From contig CM041292.1 of assembly GCA_023052935.1 (NCBI GenBank), positions 142,379,143-142,443,142 of the forward strand: a stretch of DNA of 64,000 nucleotides, written 5' to 3'. The stretch comes from Piezodorus guildinii. Lineage: Eukaryota > Arthropoda > Insecta > Hemiptera > Pentatomidae. Below, one piece after another: positions 34,784 to 46,981 of the stretch; within the stretch, counting starts at the first letter, position 1; every line of letters begins with the position of its first letter. The notes beneath the pieces are model-generated. The model saw nothing but the letters and a program-made list of their open reading frames with translations, was not told the DNA's origin and did no database searches. The translations under genes and the position numbers were made by a program.

Positions 34784-36159
34784 TCATATTTTTATACATT
34801 TCTAGTAATTTCTAAATTCATGTGTCTCTTTGCCTACAAAAATTTCGTTGATTTTTTGTGTGTAAAAATAACAAAATATATATCAATGTGTTGACAGACG
34901 AATTGAGAAAACCATCCGAATATTATTCAAATGTAGATTTCAAAGTACATTGCGTCCCTGAGGATTGTTTATTTCATCAGTTATAATAATTGAGTAAATT
35001 TTTTATTCCTGATTTAGAGGTATGAATGCGATAATACATACACAATTTTTATTATAATACAAATATGTTTACAGAGCATAATATTTGTGAATACATTTAG
35101 TAATTTCATTCACTTTTTTAACCGCTGCAGCATCATTAATTAAAAAAAACCTATAGAAAGTGTATTTTTCTTTCTGTTTTTCTAAGGTGGCAGTATTTGA
35201 AAGGAAAATACTCTCACCTTGGAGCTCTTTAACGGCTTCAAAATAGCTCTTAGTCGTGTCAGTCAGAGGAAATGTAACGTCGGTGGTGTACTAAAGGCTT
35301 CAGCCCGGGAAGACATATTTCACCTCAGCTATCCAGCCAGCGTGTAGCTAGTCGCAGTTCCCCAGGGCCTGTCACATTCACGACCTACAGCTCCCTTCCC
35401 CACTAAACATAAATATTTTCCCAACTGCCTGTGGTCAGTAAAGGAGGTCAAGTCGGAAGAGTAGAATGTTTACCGGCCCATGTATTTATAGTAAATAGGG
35501 CGGTGGGTACCTGGGCTTTGACTGACAGGCAAGCGTCTCTTCAGTCGCGTCGGCGCTTTCGCAAGCGTACTATTTGGCGGGCGATGAACCGAGGACGGCC
35601 GGCAGGGGTAGATTGGGAGTACAGTGTTCAGTGTATCGTCTTTAGGTAAGTCTGGAGTGGAAGCGTCATGAAGGAAGGGGATCTCTGGAATATACTATCC
35701 ACTTCTACGGATATCGATTGATTAACCTTTGAAGGAAATTTCTGTGCATCCCATCGCAAAGGATTCTGAAGTATGTTATTGTAATTATGCATGTGTTTAA
35801 CTTAAATCGTTTATTATCAATGTATACTGCAGACTGCAAAGGTAACTTAAGAATATTAAGTATAGGTTATATTCCATTACAATACTACATTCAGTATAAT
35901 TGTAAAATTACTATTTTTCAATTCTCTATTACGAACATCCAAGCCATGATATATGGATATTTTATAAATCTTAATTAATGAAACAAGTAGTATAACTTGG
36001 ACCTAACTTATCAAGACTATTGGAAAATTGCATGTTAAGGATTGTAAGAAACCTTCCCCTAGCTAAGTTAATAATCCTTAAAATAAAAATTTGTAAAAAA
36101 TATTATCTAGTAAAATACCTATCCGTCTGAAGGTATATCATCCCTAGACGATTTTCAAT

Positions 36160-36194
<35 letters not shown>

Positions 36195-36334
36195 CGTCAA
36201 TACTTTAGGAACTTTTCTTGTTCTACTTAAAACTTCTGGAAAGTTAAGAATCATTAAAGGCTCCAAGTTGTTCACCTTCTTTTTTCACAATTTATTTATT
36301 TTATTATTATTATTTTTATTATTTTATTTTTTTT
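34784..36334. other. Stretch with a GC-rich island and a candidate first exon
   Basis: 35200-35700 is GC-rich relative to its surroundings and is described separately at 35584-35646. The flanks are AT-rich, with an A-tract at 36163-36193. The 63-codon frame at 35787-35978 is unsupported. Confidence 0.4.
35584..35646 (+). CDS. Candidate first coding exon (unknown gene)
   Basis: An ATG at 35584 opens 20 codons plus two bases (MNRGRPAGVDWEYSVQCIVF) that end at a textbook donor, TTTAG|GTAAGT (35647). Upstream, 'ctcttcagtcgc' at 35537-35548 contains TCAGT, the arthropod initiator consensus, and the island is GC-rich as promoters often are. No partner exon in the matching phase was found, so gene identity and even reality are uncertain. 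No function can be proposed. Confidence 0.3.
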
Positions 36335-36830
36335 TTGCATTTTCATTCTGACTAAAATAGTCTGGCAGGGGTTAAATGCCTATAATTAAAATGTTTTCTT
36401 TTAAAGGTACATTAGTATGTTTTGTTCATTGGAGAAAATTAACCATTTCATCTTTTTACCATTGATGAGAAACGTATCAATATACAAGTAGAAGGAATTG
36501 TTATTATCACCGAATAAACCAGAAAAGAGCCAAATTATTTTTTTCGATAATTATTTTTTCCTGAATTGAGAATAGCAATATACCGTTGGAAAGCGAAAAA
36601 TTGTATCTAACATACAAAGTTGTAGAAGGTTATGCTTATGGATGAATAGGACATAAATTTCAGCGATCGTTGCTGATACTAGTTTCTGATGTTACATTAA
36701 TTATTCTAAAATAATTTTTTTCATTGGAACTGAATAATTTTTTTTTAATTCTAAATTTAAAAAAAAATAGATTTCAAGAAGAGAGTTAGTGAATGTTGAG
36801 TGTTGCTCTCACCAGATTTATTCTTTCTAT
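36335..36830 (+). repeat. Family D repeat, copy 3 (partial, diverged)
   Basis: Matches copies 1 and 2 at 'aaaatagtctggcaggg', 'ttaaatgcc', 'aggtacatta', 'gatgagaaac' and 'atataccgttggaaagc', ending near 'gctctcaccagattta'. The 5' third of the family is missing. Confidence 0.65.
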
Positions 36831-37988
36831 TCCTTTCGCATTGAGCTGTTCGTTTTAGACACCTTACACTTATCTAACCATCCGCAATATACCAGGAACA
36901 CATATGGGTGGCACATCCATCCTTTTATCCCCAAACTCAACGGAATTGACGTTTGTGCAACGCGTTAATTATCGTCCCTTCCTAATGCTTGTTAAGGTAC
37001 ACTTGCCTCTAATTGACATGGCTGATAACATCCCATTAGTGACCCGTCTTGGCTAGAAAGATATTGGCAAATCAAACGACTTTGATATAGTAGACAGTGA
37101 AGGATACTCTTGGAAGATGGCGAACCGGTAGAGGGGCAGGGAGCACAAAAAGAAGAGAATGAATAAAAATCGTCCCGGGCAGCCTCCAAGTAAGGAGTTC
37201 GGTTTAAAAACCAGTCGCTGTGGTTCCACGTTTGGTATGTTACGTACTGGAGCAGCTCGGGGAAGCCCTGTGTCCGCGAGTACCCGCAGATGGCTGGATA
37301 CCAAGTGCTTCTACTAGCAGAAGGATTACGTGCAAGTATCTAGGTAGGAGTCAAGCAGTCCGATGACAGCTATGGAGGACAGTCTTGGGATTCGTCAGTG
37401 AACGGTATGTTGTTTGAGAATATGCTTCGGTAAAGTGGCGTTTTAGCGATACGGATAGGACTTCCCTTTTCAAGAACTCGTTCACTCCAACCGCTCAACC
37501 CTGGATATAACACGAAATGATAATTGTAAAATCTGGTTTTGATGTTTTGGAATGATATGGAACGACTGTATTCTATTGATTTCGAACTTTGTTATGCTAA
37601 TATCCAATACTCCAACCAGTCGTGAATTTCGAACAGTATGAACTGGAACTGCTAATAATGCTAGTAGGCGGTCAATAAACAAAGTAAGTACAGTTAACTT
37701 TTATGACATATTTAGTAATGATAATGATTTTTTTCCTATTCCTATTATATCTCACAAATTCTCAAGAGCTGTTAATCGGTAATCTGAAGTATGTATATAC
37801 TGAAAACATTCCAAAATAACTACAAAAACTCTTATTTTGTTAAAATATTTCAATTATGAAATTGTGTTATCTAAATTATCAATTATATATATGGTGTAAC
37901 AAATTTGTTAATATCGACTAATATCTTATGCCAATAAATATCAAAATAGCTATCATAAGGACTTATCGTCGACTGTTGAAATTATATT
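36831..37988. other. Non-coding stretch with a GC-rich coding-like island
   Basis: 37057-37317 reads through 86 codons with one stop (TAG at 37129): …SNDFDIVDSEGYSWKMANR, stop, …GQPPSKEFGLKTSRCGSTFG…, ending at TAG 37315. The opposite strand is open for 83 codons over the same bases. The preceding acceptor-like 'cttggctag' lacks a good pyrimidine tract. It is a relic or chance. A donor-like AAA|GTAAGT at 37682 has only stop-containing frames before it. Confidence 0.3.
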
Positions 37989-38035
37989 AGGTGGAAGTTC
38001 ACAGGGGTCAGTCTGTTAAACAATATTCTAAATTT

Positions 38036-38077
38036 GCCGACATTTCGGTTTTAAAATATGTGAGCCATCATCAGGGC
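38036..38077 (-). ncRNA. Hammerhead-like block, left arm (stem II decayed)
   Basis: The minus strand reads CCCTGATGATGGCTCAC, then an A/T-rich segment, then CCGAAATGTCGGC. Box 1 (CTGATGA, 38074-38068) is intact. The 3' side of stem II is lost and box 2 is GAAAT rather than GAAAC. Confidence 0.45.
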
Positions 38078-38156
38078 AGCTACGAGCCTTGCCAAGCACA
38101 ATAATATGCTTATATTCCTATAAAAATATGCATAATATGCTTTGCATGGCTCATTG

Positions 38157-38202
38157 CTGCCCTGATCATCATCATCTCACTTGTTTGAGCCGAAACGTCG
38201 GG
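38157..38202 (+). ncRNA. Hammerhead-like block, right arm (box 1 decayed)
   Basis: Reads CTGCCCTGATCATCATC, then CTCA…TGAGCC and CGAAACGTCGGG. Box 2 and the 3' side of stem II are intact, while box 1 is CTGATCA instead of CTGATGA. The two arms keep complementary halves of the motif. Confidence 0.45.
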
Positions 38203-38245
38203 AAATTTAGAACATTGTTTCCCGACTGAATCCTGAATTTCCACT

Positions 38246-40880
38246 TATCGTAATATCTTAAGATACTGTTTCTTATCGATTTCTAGGATTGTAATTTACA
38301 GGAGTTCAAAAAAGTTTCTAAAAAGTCTTTAAGAGCGTAAATTCTTGCCGGCGGCTAAAATATCGAAAAATGCAGTGGAACCATCGTTATTGGGAATCTT
38401 TAAATCGTCTCAACTTAAACCAATCCAGTTCTTTCACTTCATCGTTCCGTTTTATATTTATAATTTAAATAATTTTATAAAATATACTAACAGTGGTTAA
38501 GCAAATATTTTTAAAATTTGTAAATTAAAAAAAAATATTACCAATGTTTTTGTATGAAAATATCAACAATTTTAACTAAACGTAGCAGGAATTGGGTTTC
38601 CTCTGTGCGGATAGAAATATGAGCTAAAAATAAACAAAAAAGAAGAATTTTATTGAAAACAATGTCATTCGACTTCATGATTTAAAATAGTTTAAAATAT
38701 TTCATTTGCTCAATACCGTTTCCTTCTTGAAGATGTTGATTAATGTATAGATTTAGTATGCTGTACTAAAAATTAACTCATGTCAAAAAGAAGTAGAGAA
38801 ACGTATATTGTCAATTCCTTCTGATTAAGATATGATTTCGTCGTAAAATAATACGTTTTATAGGTTTTTATATATAATATGCTACGGTTTTATTGATTCA
38901 TATTTATAAATTTGTTCCTGATGCTATAAAATTGTTCGAAGTGATTACATCCAGAGCGCTTTTGGTATAAATAGAATAAAACATAACAAGATATGTACAC
39001 AGTATTCACTCCTGTTTATTCACTTCAATGATATTTAAGCATAAATAGAACCGAAGGAAGTGTTGGATAGCGTTTATTTTCATCAAATAATAACTAAATT
39101 TTTTAATTATTTTTTAGACGTTGCTTATCTTTATGATGTACTTTAGCTATATTATTTCATTTTTTTTTTTTTGTTATTTAAAATTAGAAATATACGTATC
39201 TTGTATTTAATTGGATGAGGGATCTATTCCTAAATTGCGGTATTAATATAACACCAGGAATTGTCTTATTGCTTGTCAAACATGCAATATCTATTTTATT
39301 TATTTATTTTTTTTTTATCATATTATTTGTGTATTAATCTTTATCTGTAGATAATGGAAACAATGGAATAAATATTTTGTCTTTATAAAGATTTTAAAAT
39401 AATTTAACTTTGCACGTATTAAGAAATTCCTATATCTTAGCCCTTTCATGAGATAGACTTTATTTAAATAACGTATGATGTACAATAAATTAACACTAAT
39501 GTTAGGTTTAACTCAGGTTAAGGTGCGGTTCTTAAGTGGATCTCATTTGCGAAAGGATTCCAGTCCCAACTAAGTGGCATTGATATATTATCCAATAAAC
39601 ATTTTAAATTGTATAACATCGCATATATTGATTAAATAATTAAAACACGCTTCACAACCAAGCTCTATAGGAAAAATGTTGTTATAGGTATGTTCAAAGA
39701 TAATCATGTTTTTTATTAAAATATATTAGTGATGTTTTATTGCTGACATATCATAGTTAATAAAATATTATATTTATTTTGCATACCTCCATATAGTTTA
39801 TAGTTATTTTTAACATTTTAACATCATTATTATCGTTCCCAGAGGTCCTACCCTAAAGGGTTAGGATCAATGAAAGAAAAATTTAAATAGGCATTTTTGA
39901 ATTATTTCTTGTTTTATATATATATATATATATGAAGTGGACTTATAATAATGACTAATTAATTATTATTTTTCTGTATATAAATTAAAGGATACATATG
40001 ATACTTCGATTATTTGGTTGTATACTTAAGAATGCAGATCATAGTGTGAGTTCTCTATATCTTTTTAATTTCATTTATGAAGATTCAATCAATATACTTC
40101 TAATAATTAATTTAAATTGTATGCCCTATCCGTTTGAATATATTTTAATCTAATTCAGATAATTACTAATTTATAATTTATGCTTCGTGACCTAAAATAA
40201 TTCATAATTACCTCTAAGCGCTATTAAAAAAAAAAAAAAAAAAAAAAAGAAGACATATTTAAGGTCATTTGGTATAGACAATTATTAGAAAGTGCAGTTT
40301 TATGACCTCAGATACTGAAATTAGCAACTCTCTCCGAGAAAATGTCTTTTTGATAGTGTTGCGAATTACGAATGCCAAAACTGATGATGATAGAGGTAAT
40401 TACAGAAATTTAAATTCCAGGATACTGTGAAAAAAAAAAAATTATATGACTTACTCTTTTGTCTTCCTATCAACGGTTAATTTATATGCAAGGTAAAAAG
40501 ATATAAAACCCTTAGATAGATACATTCAAATTTATGGTCACTCCTAATGCAGTGAAAGTAATTATTAAAATATTTATTATTATATTAAATACTTTTTATT
40601 ATTTTTAAATTTATAAATAACGATAAAGTCAAATTTAAGGATACATACAGCTGTAAATGGAAGCTAATTGATGTATAATTTGGAATAAACATTTATCATT
40701 AAAGAGAAATAATAGATAAAAATTAAAATGTCATAATCTTAAAAAATAAGCAATAAAAACTCAATATTTAATGTTTCGCCATTATATTTTATTATGTTAA
40801 AAATATTTATTTTTCTATATAATTATTTTACCTGAAGAAGATAACTGTACACATATTATGACAATTATTATCCGTACATG
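38246..40880. other. AT-rich non-coding stretch
   Basis: Homopolymers (A24 near 40225) and a short (TA)10 at 39916 are the only distinct items. No repeat family or exon was recognised. Confidence 0.45.
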
Positions 40881-41690
40881 AAATAGTAAGGAGGGTGAGC
40901 TTTTGTGTGTTATCAAGGAATAGAGATCCTGTTGCTGCATCCCAAATCCTACAGAATTATATAACAGCCATTCAAGAATGTTGTCTAAACTGTAAAATTT
41001 AAATAAATCCTAATAAACCCCATCAAATCATCTTTACTCTATTTCTTAAATCTATGACCTCCAGTCCCGCTGCATCTTTTTACAATATCACACTTAATCA
41101 TCTTTAAAAATCCGTTGCTTACGATTCCATATTGACAAATGTCTTAAATGGAATCCTCATACTACATTGAAACGAGAGAAAACTGCTCCGATGGCTACTG
41201 CACTTGATCGAAAATCCGTTCCAAACTCCCTATTTACTACTAAAATACTCATCTACATAACCATTATCATGCCTATTTGGACATCGAGCTATGAGAATCC
41301 ACTAAACCATCAAATTTCTCCCGCATCCAATCATTGCTATCCAGAATCCTTCGAAAAATCCTGAAAGGCACTGTAAGCACTAATAAAATTATCGATAAAC
41401 ACCTGAATATTCCATTAGCTTCAGACTTGACACGCAATGGATACTCCTCATTTAATTCCAACCTTCATGCCCAACAAATACCCACTTGTCCAAACGAGTT
41501 TGCTTTCTCTATCCTCCTAGGCGATTGAAAAGATGGCTTTGAGATCATCCTCTATGTTAAATTAACCATTGAAGTTATACCTCTTTTGGAAGACTTTATC
41601 ATGTGTAATTACCATTCAGCTCACAGCTTCTTATTTTATTTTTCTATGTATTGTAAATTTAAATAACAGATAATAAATGAATTTTAGAAT
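40881..41690 (+). mobile_element. Jockey-like LINE reverse transcriptase 3' part, decayed
   Basis: Longest Jockey piece in the window. In shifting frames it reads '…CCIPNPTELYNSHSRMLSKL', '…INPNKPHQIIFTLF', '…SILTNVLNGIL' (the HLD…LTW region), 'TTKILIYITIIMPIWTSSYE' and '…RLKRWL'. This order is the Jockey thumb to C-terminus. The 65-codon frame at 41167-41364 is part of it. The TATA/ATAAT-rich end lies near 41680. Confidence 0.75.
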
Positions 41691-43340
41691 TTCTCTTTGA
41701 TATTTTCTTCTAGGCTAAATACGAAGTGGATTTCCTCCTCAGGCTGGGACTGAGCCTAACCCGGCGGATAGGATGGCCCGAGCACGCCTGGTGAGCGCGG
41801 TCGATGAATAGCCAATAAAATGCACCTCCGCTCACGTTTTCCTGGTGCATTCCCCTGACGGCATGAATACCCAATGCCAGGCGACCCCTTGTCTACTCCC
41901 CCTGCCTATAATTTCATATTCAATTTATTATTATGGGAGAGGTTTATTAGGACGACCAACCACGAGCGGATGAGCCTTCGATGGTAACGACTCCAGAACT
42001 GCTTGGCAACCTCCGCCGATACGATCTGCTGCATCCACTAGGCTGTAGGATACGCTAGTCTATAGCTGTTGGTAGCGTGACTTCGGGTCGTATATGACCC
42101 TCCTTTCGAAGGACTTCAGCGATTTGTAACAATTTAAAATCATTTAGTCGTTATAAACTTGACACTTTACAACATGCATGCATTACCCCTTTGAGGTAGT
42201 CATGGTATCTCTTGATCACTTAGAAAACCGATTGTGGGATTCCAATTATTAACGGTTCACGAGTAGAAATATTTAAGTATATTACATTGGTTACGTGCGT
42301 CCAGATATTATATATCTCTGAACGCTTTGTAGAACATAATATTTATTTCTGTATTCTCCTCATATTTCATCAGTCATATTTGACGAGTGCTTCGCTGTGA
42401 ATGAAGGAGAGTAATACCCAGGAGCTTCTTTATGTCACGGTGAGAAGCATGCGTTAGGGCAGAAGACGTCTCATCCAGCTCCTCTCTAACCTCATAAAGG
42501 TATGTCAGGATTCTTGGTTGTAACAATGACTTGTATGGGTGAGGTGAGGTGTCATTCTTCTATTTAATGTCAGACCAGTCTCTAGAATTTAATACTATAT
42601 TTCTATGTTAACGGTTTACAACTCCCGTCGATTAAAAACTATACCTACTCGCTGCATATTTTTTTTTTCTCTCTAACTTCTACTTGTGACAACCCACTCA
42701 TTTCAAAAAATAGGTGATTATGAGAAGAACACTCTAAAACGATACACACATAAACATACTCAACATGTATTACTGCACTAATTCTGAAAAGTAATTTTTT
42801 AAAAATGTATATATAATTATTAGTTTAGTATTGGCATATAACCCAATTTTTTGTTATTTTCTTTTGTTTTGACTTGTAATTTATCGTTTTTGATTTTACT
42901 TTAATTGTTTTTTATTGTATTGGTTTTTGTTTTTAGATTTTCCTACTGTTTTAATAATAAATTAGGCTATAAGTACCACTAACCCCGCTTGTACATACTA
43001 CTAAAATGACATGTAATTGGTGCAGTACCACAACATGTAAAACAAAAAAAATCTGAGGCTTGGGCCGCTTGTAAACTTATGAAAAAAATAATAATCTTAA
43101 TCTAAAAAAAAAATATAACATATTTCTGGGAAGGCATCACATAACAAAATGAAAAAATTTTTATATTATAGGATATTAATGTGTTAAAAAAATTAAATAA
43201 TTTATATATTTCCTTGGTTAGTTGATAAGTAGAGAGAAACAGTATTGTAACCCTTCAGTGACGATTTATTTATTTTATAATCGTGTGTTTTTTTTTTTAT
43301 TCCGAATAGATGTTTTATTTTTACCTTTTATCTTCATTAG
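41691..43340. other. Non-coding stretch with GC-rich patch
   Basis: 41720-41920 and 41990-42130 are GC-richer. A candidate exon is listed at 41714-41790. Several 'tttcag'-type acceptors exist (for example 42373), but the frames after them close quickly. Confidence 0.35.
41714..41790 (+). CDS. Candidate internal exon (unknown gene)
   Basis: Acceptor 'gatattttcttctag' ends at 41713, and a donor CCTG|GTGAGC starts at 41791. The 77 bases between are open in phase 0 (AKYEVDFLLRLGLSLTRRIG, then WPEHA), and the other two phases contain stops. The exon ends in phase 2, which does not match the next candidate exon at 43341. GC-rich sequence continues past the donor, so a chance match inside a repeat is possible. 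Confidence 0.25.
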
Positions 43341-43417
43341 CTGAGGAACCAGATCCAAAACTAGATAAGTTCAGGCCTGCCATAGACGAAGAGTTCGTGA
43401 TGCATTCCAGCTTTTGG
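43341..43417 (+). CDS. Candidate internal exon 1 of an unknown gene
   Basis: A strong pyrimidine tract and acceptor ('ttaccttttatcttcattag', ends 43340) precede 77 bases: two bases of a split codon, then EEPDPKLDKFRPAIDEEFVM and HSSFW. The donor is TGG|GTAGGT. Composition is typical of a soluble protein rather than of AT-rich chance frames. It ends on a codon boundary and is phase-compatible with 46915-46981. I do not recognise the protein. The 88-codon frame around it runs into the intron on both sides. Confidence 0.42.
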
Positions 43418-45159
43418 GTAGGTGATGTGATCACTATCCGAGCCCTTTTTTTTTTCCTCTCCCATGACCCATTGAAATACTTTTGTGGACACATATACAT
43501 TTTACGAGGAGTCGTGATCATATATCTACCATCAATTACCTCCTGTCTAGTTGACGTGTATTTCAGTGCATTCTAGATCGTTCATTCATTGGTCAAATCA
43601 CAATTTTTTTCAACTGTTTCCTATTCGTGGGTTGAAAAGACATTGATTTTTGAGGGTTCCCTAGATTAACTGTAAATGAAAGTGTGGGTTTTCTACAATA
43701 TTATTCAATATAGAAAAAAAAGTTATATGTGCTATGTCTAAGGGCATTCATAGCAGTTCCCTATATCGGTAAAATTAACTCAATCTAATAATAATACAAT
43801 AATCTATTTAATATCATGCTTATCATTTAGAAATTAATTCCTTTTGAAATACATTTGTCATAACTACAATAATTTAATTATATTATTAAAAAAATCTTAT
43901 TCGGTTGGTTGTAGTAATTTTCGAACGAACAACTGTTGTATCATGAAAAAGTAAGAATACAGATTCAGGTCAATACTAACCACTTTAAATTAGGGAAAGT
44001 GACACAAGAAGTCAAAGGAGTCAATTTAGCGAATCCATACAGCACCAAATATAGAAAAACCCGGTTTCTCTGAAATATGTCATTTAATTTTTATGGATTC
44101 ATTGTGGTCTCGTTCTTTTCATTGTCGTTTATTGATAACGTTTTAGGCGTAACTAATTTCGGTTACCAAAATACTGTCCATATCAAGTATGATCGTTGAC
44201 AATACTAAATTATGATACACTAATGATCTCAGCTCCGTAAACTACACACATGCATCCTAGGCGCTACAGCCCGATGTGGGCCCTGGCCTCCTGGCCTCGT
44301 CGTAAATTTTTTTTTGGGGAGGGAGAGAGGAGGGGGAGGGTAGGTTCTATTTATATTTTATATGTAACGGAATTTTATGATATTTTAATTTTATATAAAC
44401 TTTTTTCTTGAATAATCTAAATATCCGCGAGTTTATACTATTCAAATAAAATAACTAATTATTTCATGAAATTTAAAAATATATATTTTTTATTAAGTAT
44501 CATTTCACACCGCTAATATTTCTACAACGAAGTGAACTGATAAAAGAATACCCGTAGATGGGATGGAAATACAGCTGGACACAATCTACGTGGCAGCTAT
44601 GTAACAGAGTTTTCTATGTAAATCCCCGGTTCTGCGAAATCTGAGATATATAACTTCCATTTAATGTTCCGACTGTTAGATTGAAAATATTCCCACCATT
44701 TTTTTTTTTTTTTTAATTCTTCGTTATTTAACAGGTTATTTAATATATTCCTATCGCATTTTTAAATAAATACTTTCGAAGGATTAGTTCAAACACTATT
44801 TTGAAATTTCTGTAGTCGAATTAGATTTTTTATTATTTTTATGAGTTCTAAATCTCAATCTTAAAATGACACGATATTTTTCAGGGGCCCTGTTTGTTAA
44901 TACTTACTGTGAAAGTTTCAAAAATTACAACAAAACATTAGAAACCGCAAAATACTATTTAAGTCGTGTTACATAAAATTTGCTTGGCGTGATATACTAT
45001 TTTGATATTATCATAATATTATTTTATGATAAATTTGTTTTATCATAATTGATAAACGAATAATTAAAAAAAAAGTTGACCTGTGATATAACCTATGATA
45101 TGACATGAATATTTATTTACCATATACATTTTAGTTAACTACTTTATTTATTTTTTTAG
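43418..45159. other. Putative intron sequence, left part
   Basis: AT-rich. A short block at 44255-44300 ('ctacagcccgatgtgggccc') looks like a scrap of an interspersed repeat, followed by a purine-rich G/A run to 44345. Nothing else was recognised. Confidence 0.35.
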
Positions 45160-45471
45160 TAGGGGAGCTGTGGCTGAGTGGCTATAGCGCTTATCTCTCA
45201 CGTCAAAGGTTGTGAGTTCGAATTGGGACTGGGGTCCCAGAGGGACTTTTTCAAGAATTTAAATTAATGTGGATTTATTCACAGCCTCTCCCTCGGGTAT
45301 GTGAAACCCGTCAGCAAACTGGTGGCTACTAACAAAAATAGGCGTAGGGAATGATGACCCTACCCTATAAAACGCTGGTATTCATCGAGAAACTCTGGAA
45401 AATTCTGCTAACAGAATACACCGCGCGGCCTAGGGCCTACACGGTCTGTCGCGCCACTGGAAGAAGGAGAC
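45160..45471 (+). mobile_element. SINE family B, copy 5 (longest)
   Basis: Complete head 'gtggctgagtggctatagcg' and B box 'gttcgaattgg' (mutated), full body and the end 'gtcgcgccactggaagaagg' without poly-A. The hairpin block here is 'aattctgctaacagaatac'. No clear target duplication was found. It lies between candidate exons 1 and 2, so it would be intronic if that gene is real. Confidence 0.88.
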
Positions 45472-46914
45472 AATTATTTAGTTCAATTTAACAGCCCACC
45501 GCGACGTTGCGTTTAAATATATTTTGTGTGCATAATGTTTTTTTTACACTACACTGTCGTATGCATTTTTAAAATCTTGCGTTTTAAGAAATTCTCACTT
45601 GAAAAGTCACACAGAGATTTTACCCGTTCATCTTCTTTTTTTTTTTTGCTGACTTCCAATACATATTTTTTGTAAAAAAAAAAATAATATTCATAAATAC
45701 AGATTACAAATTATTTATTTAAAAAGAGTTCTTCAGCCGTAGTAAAGTAGTTTCTTCTGATTTTGATTTTTTTTTCTATTTAACACTAAGACCTTTGCTG
45801 ATTTTCAATTGTATTTTAAAGATCCTAAAATAATTTTATGAATTTATTGTATTTTATTTCCTTACATTAGTTTTATGGTTTTCAACATTAGTTGTATCCA
45901 AACATCTATTCAAGGAACAGTATTACGAAGATCCGTGGAAGATTTGTAGTATTGACTTTCATGAGACCCAGGGCCCAATTTCCGAAGCCAGTTCCCATAT
46001 CATTAGAAGATGCTAGTTGGCTGTGACTCTCCCACAAACCCTAATGTGCCCTCCTTATGCCTATGCATAGACACAATAAACTTATTTATTAACAATAGGA
46101 GAAAGCAGATTAAGAAGTACATGACAAGCAGTGTTATTGTATTCTAATAAACGCCTTATTTTCCATTAATAAGTGGTCTTAGGGCCCTCTGACGAGCTGG
46201 CAACGAACCAAAGCTATCATCTTGAGACGACTTCATTTGTCTGTGGGAGTCAGCCGATGCATATTCAGTATCTTATCAACCAATAGTCTAATTGTTCTCT
46301 AGTTTTCTTAAGTTTTTTATATTTATTTATTTATATTTTTGTAATTTTTATTAATACCATCCTAAAACAAAGCTAAGGTTCCTAAATAATTACATTTGCA
46401 ACAGCATACGATAATTTCTAACAGATTGTAAGATTTACATTAAAGATTTTCAACATAATTAATTTTATGCAGCAATTTTTTTTTATTTTATCAAGAATTG
46501 AAACGGAAAATTTGAACTCGTTCTCATGTAGGTGTGAATTCTTATTATAATTTGAAATATTTGCCATGAAGCTTTTCTCTTGTATGTCAAATTTTATATT
46601 AATTTTTACGACTTTTACTTTAAATTTGATTTCCTAACCAGTTTTGTAGTTCATAATGTTAATTATAAATAACGTTTACTTTCTTAATCCTAAAAAAACT
46701 AAGTAATGATAATTCAAGTCTTATATTACAATGATAATGTATGACACATAATGGTATATATACTACATATACATGCTAAGTACATGAGGTTATCATTTGG
46801 AAAATTCGAATTAATTTATAGCTAACTGTTTGAGCCCTAAAAGAATCTTATAAAAAAAATGCACATTTTTTACTGAAAAAATGTACTATAAACAGGTTAT
46901 TTTTTACTTTTTAG
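45472..46914. other. Putative intron sequence, right part
   Basis: AT-rich. Around 45900-46095 there is a less AT-rich block ending 'acacaataaacttatttatt', which resembles a LINE or SINE 3' end, but no coding part can be assigned. Confidence 0.35.
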
Positions 46915-46981
46915 GTATGGAACCATTTCCATTCATATGGGGTTCAATCCTCTAAGTTTCTTCAATATATTAATAATAAAA
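46915..46981 (+). CDS. Candidate internal exon 2 of the same unknown gene
   Basis: Acceptor 'ttattttttactttttag' (ends 46914) and donor AAAA|GTAAGT (46982) bound 67 bases open in phase 0: VWNHFHSYGVQSSKFLQYIN, then NK and one base. Phase 0 is what the 43341-43417 exon demands, and the leftover single base matches the 2-base start of the exon at 48991. The candidate is short, so coincidence cannot be excluded. Confidence 0.4.

Larger units (their letters stand above)
37989..38245. repeat. 257-bp palindrome with split hammerhead motifs
   Basis: Arms of about 120 bases pair around 38117 (ends 'aggtggaagttc' and 'gaatttccactt'), at roughly 75-80 percent identity by eye. The inner part pairs 'atatgcttatattcc' against 'tataaaaatatgcat'-type sequence. 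Each arm carries one version of a PLE-type hammerhead block facing outward. Confidence 0.85.
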
